Origin: an uncultured Collinsella sp.
GTDB taxonomy: Bacteria; Actinomycetota; Coriobacteriia; Coriobacteriales; Coriobacteriaceae
Length of the DNA stretch: 7,090 nucleotides
Direction: 5' to 3'
Assembly: GCA_900544235.1 (NCBI GenBank)
Contig: UQUL01000065.1
Coordinates: forward strand, 1 to 7,090
Positions 7,028 through 7,090 of the stretch are shown piece after piece (within the stretch, counting starts at the first letter, position 1; each line of letters begins with the position of its first letter). The position numbers and the translations under genes are program-made. The notes beneath the pieces were generated by a model. That model worked only from the letters and a program-made list of their open reading frames with translations, was not told the origin of the DNA and ran no database searches.

Positions 7028-7090
7028 AAGCCCGTAAATCAGAACCACCCTTAAAAAGGGTGGTTTGCTCTTAGGGTATAACCCACGGGC
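7026..7090 (-). terminator. Branched inverted-repeat structure, probable terminator of the preceding unit
   Basis: Three nested pairings are visible. An outer 6-bp helix joins GCCCGT (7030-7035) with ACGGGC (7085-7090). Inside it are a perfect 10-bp hairpin with a 3-base loop (7043-7052 with 7056-7065) and a small GGGT/ACCC hairpin (7074-7077 with 7081-7084). On the minus strand the outer helix is followed by TTTT (7029-7026). This fits a rho-independent terminator of a gene upstream on the same strand, lying outside the window. The outer helix may extend past the window end. On the plus strand the 10-bp hairpin is followed by only TT after its closing pair, so that direction is less likely. 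A regulatory leader RNA is an alternative. Confidence 0.5.

Overview
The window is an ordinary, densely packed housekeeping operon from a moderately GC-rich actinobacterium. All six genes lie on the minus strand. The order acpS - nnr - alr - udg - tsaE - tsaB/rimI/tsaD resembles the actinobacterial cluster alr-tsaE-tsaB-rimI-tsaD (Rv3423c to Rv3419c in Mycobacterium tuberculosis). The joining of the last three genes into one reading frame, the base composition and the protein style suggest class Coriobacteriia (a Collinsella or Olsenella relative). That placement is inference from memory of gene style, not from a database search.

Layout from right to left, in the direction of transcription. 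At 7026-7090 is a branched inverted-repeat structure ending in a short T run on the minus strand, probably the terminator of the preceding unit. Next come two tandem promoter-like pairs (6962-7027), then acpS (6932-6393), nnr (6392-4776), alr (4773-3628), udg (3619-2999), tsaE (2986-2480) and the giant fusion (2493-109). Junctions are tight: 0, 2, 8 and 12 bases, then a 14-base overlap, so a single transcript with translational coupling is likely. About 80 bases after the last stop, a perfect 9-bp hairpin at the window edge (5-27) probably ends the operon. No stretch over 300 bases lacks a gene.

Functionally the unit combines activation of acyl carrier protein (AcpS), repair of hydrated NAD(P)H (Nnr), D-alanine supply for peptidoglycan (Alr), removal of uracil from DNA (an Fe-S uracil-DNA glycosylase), and the t6A tRNA-modification machinery (TsaE, TsaB, TsaD) with the ribosomal protein acetyltransferase RimI. 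There is no sign of a mobile element, CRISPR array, phage, defence system or RNA gene. The points worth a second look are the TsaB-RimI-TsaD triple fusion, the AcpS with a C-terminal extension and a leucine at a usually conserved histidine, and the structured promoter/terminator region upstream of acpS.
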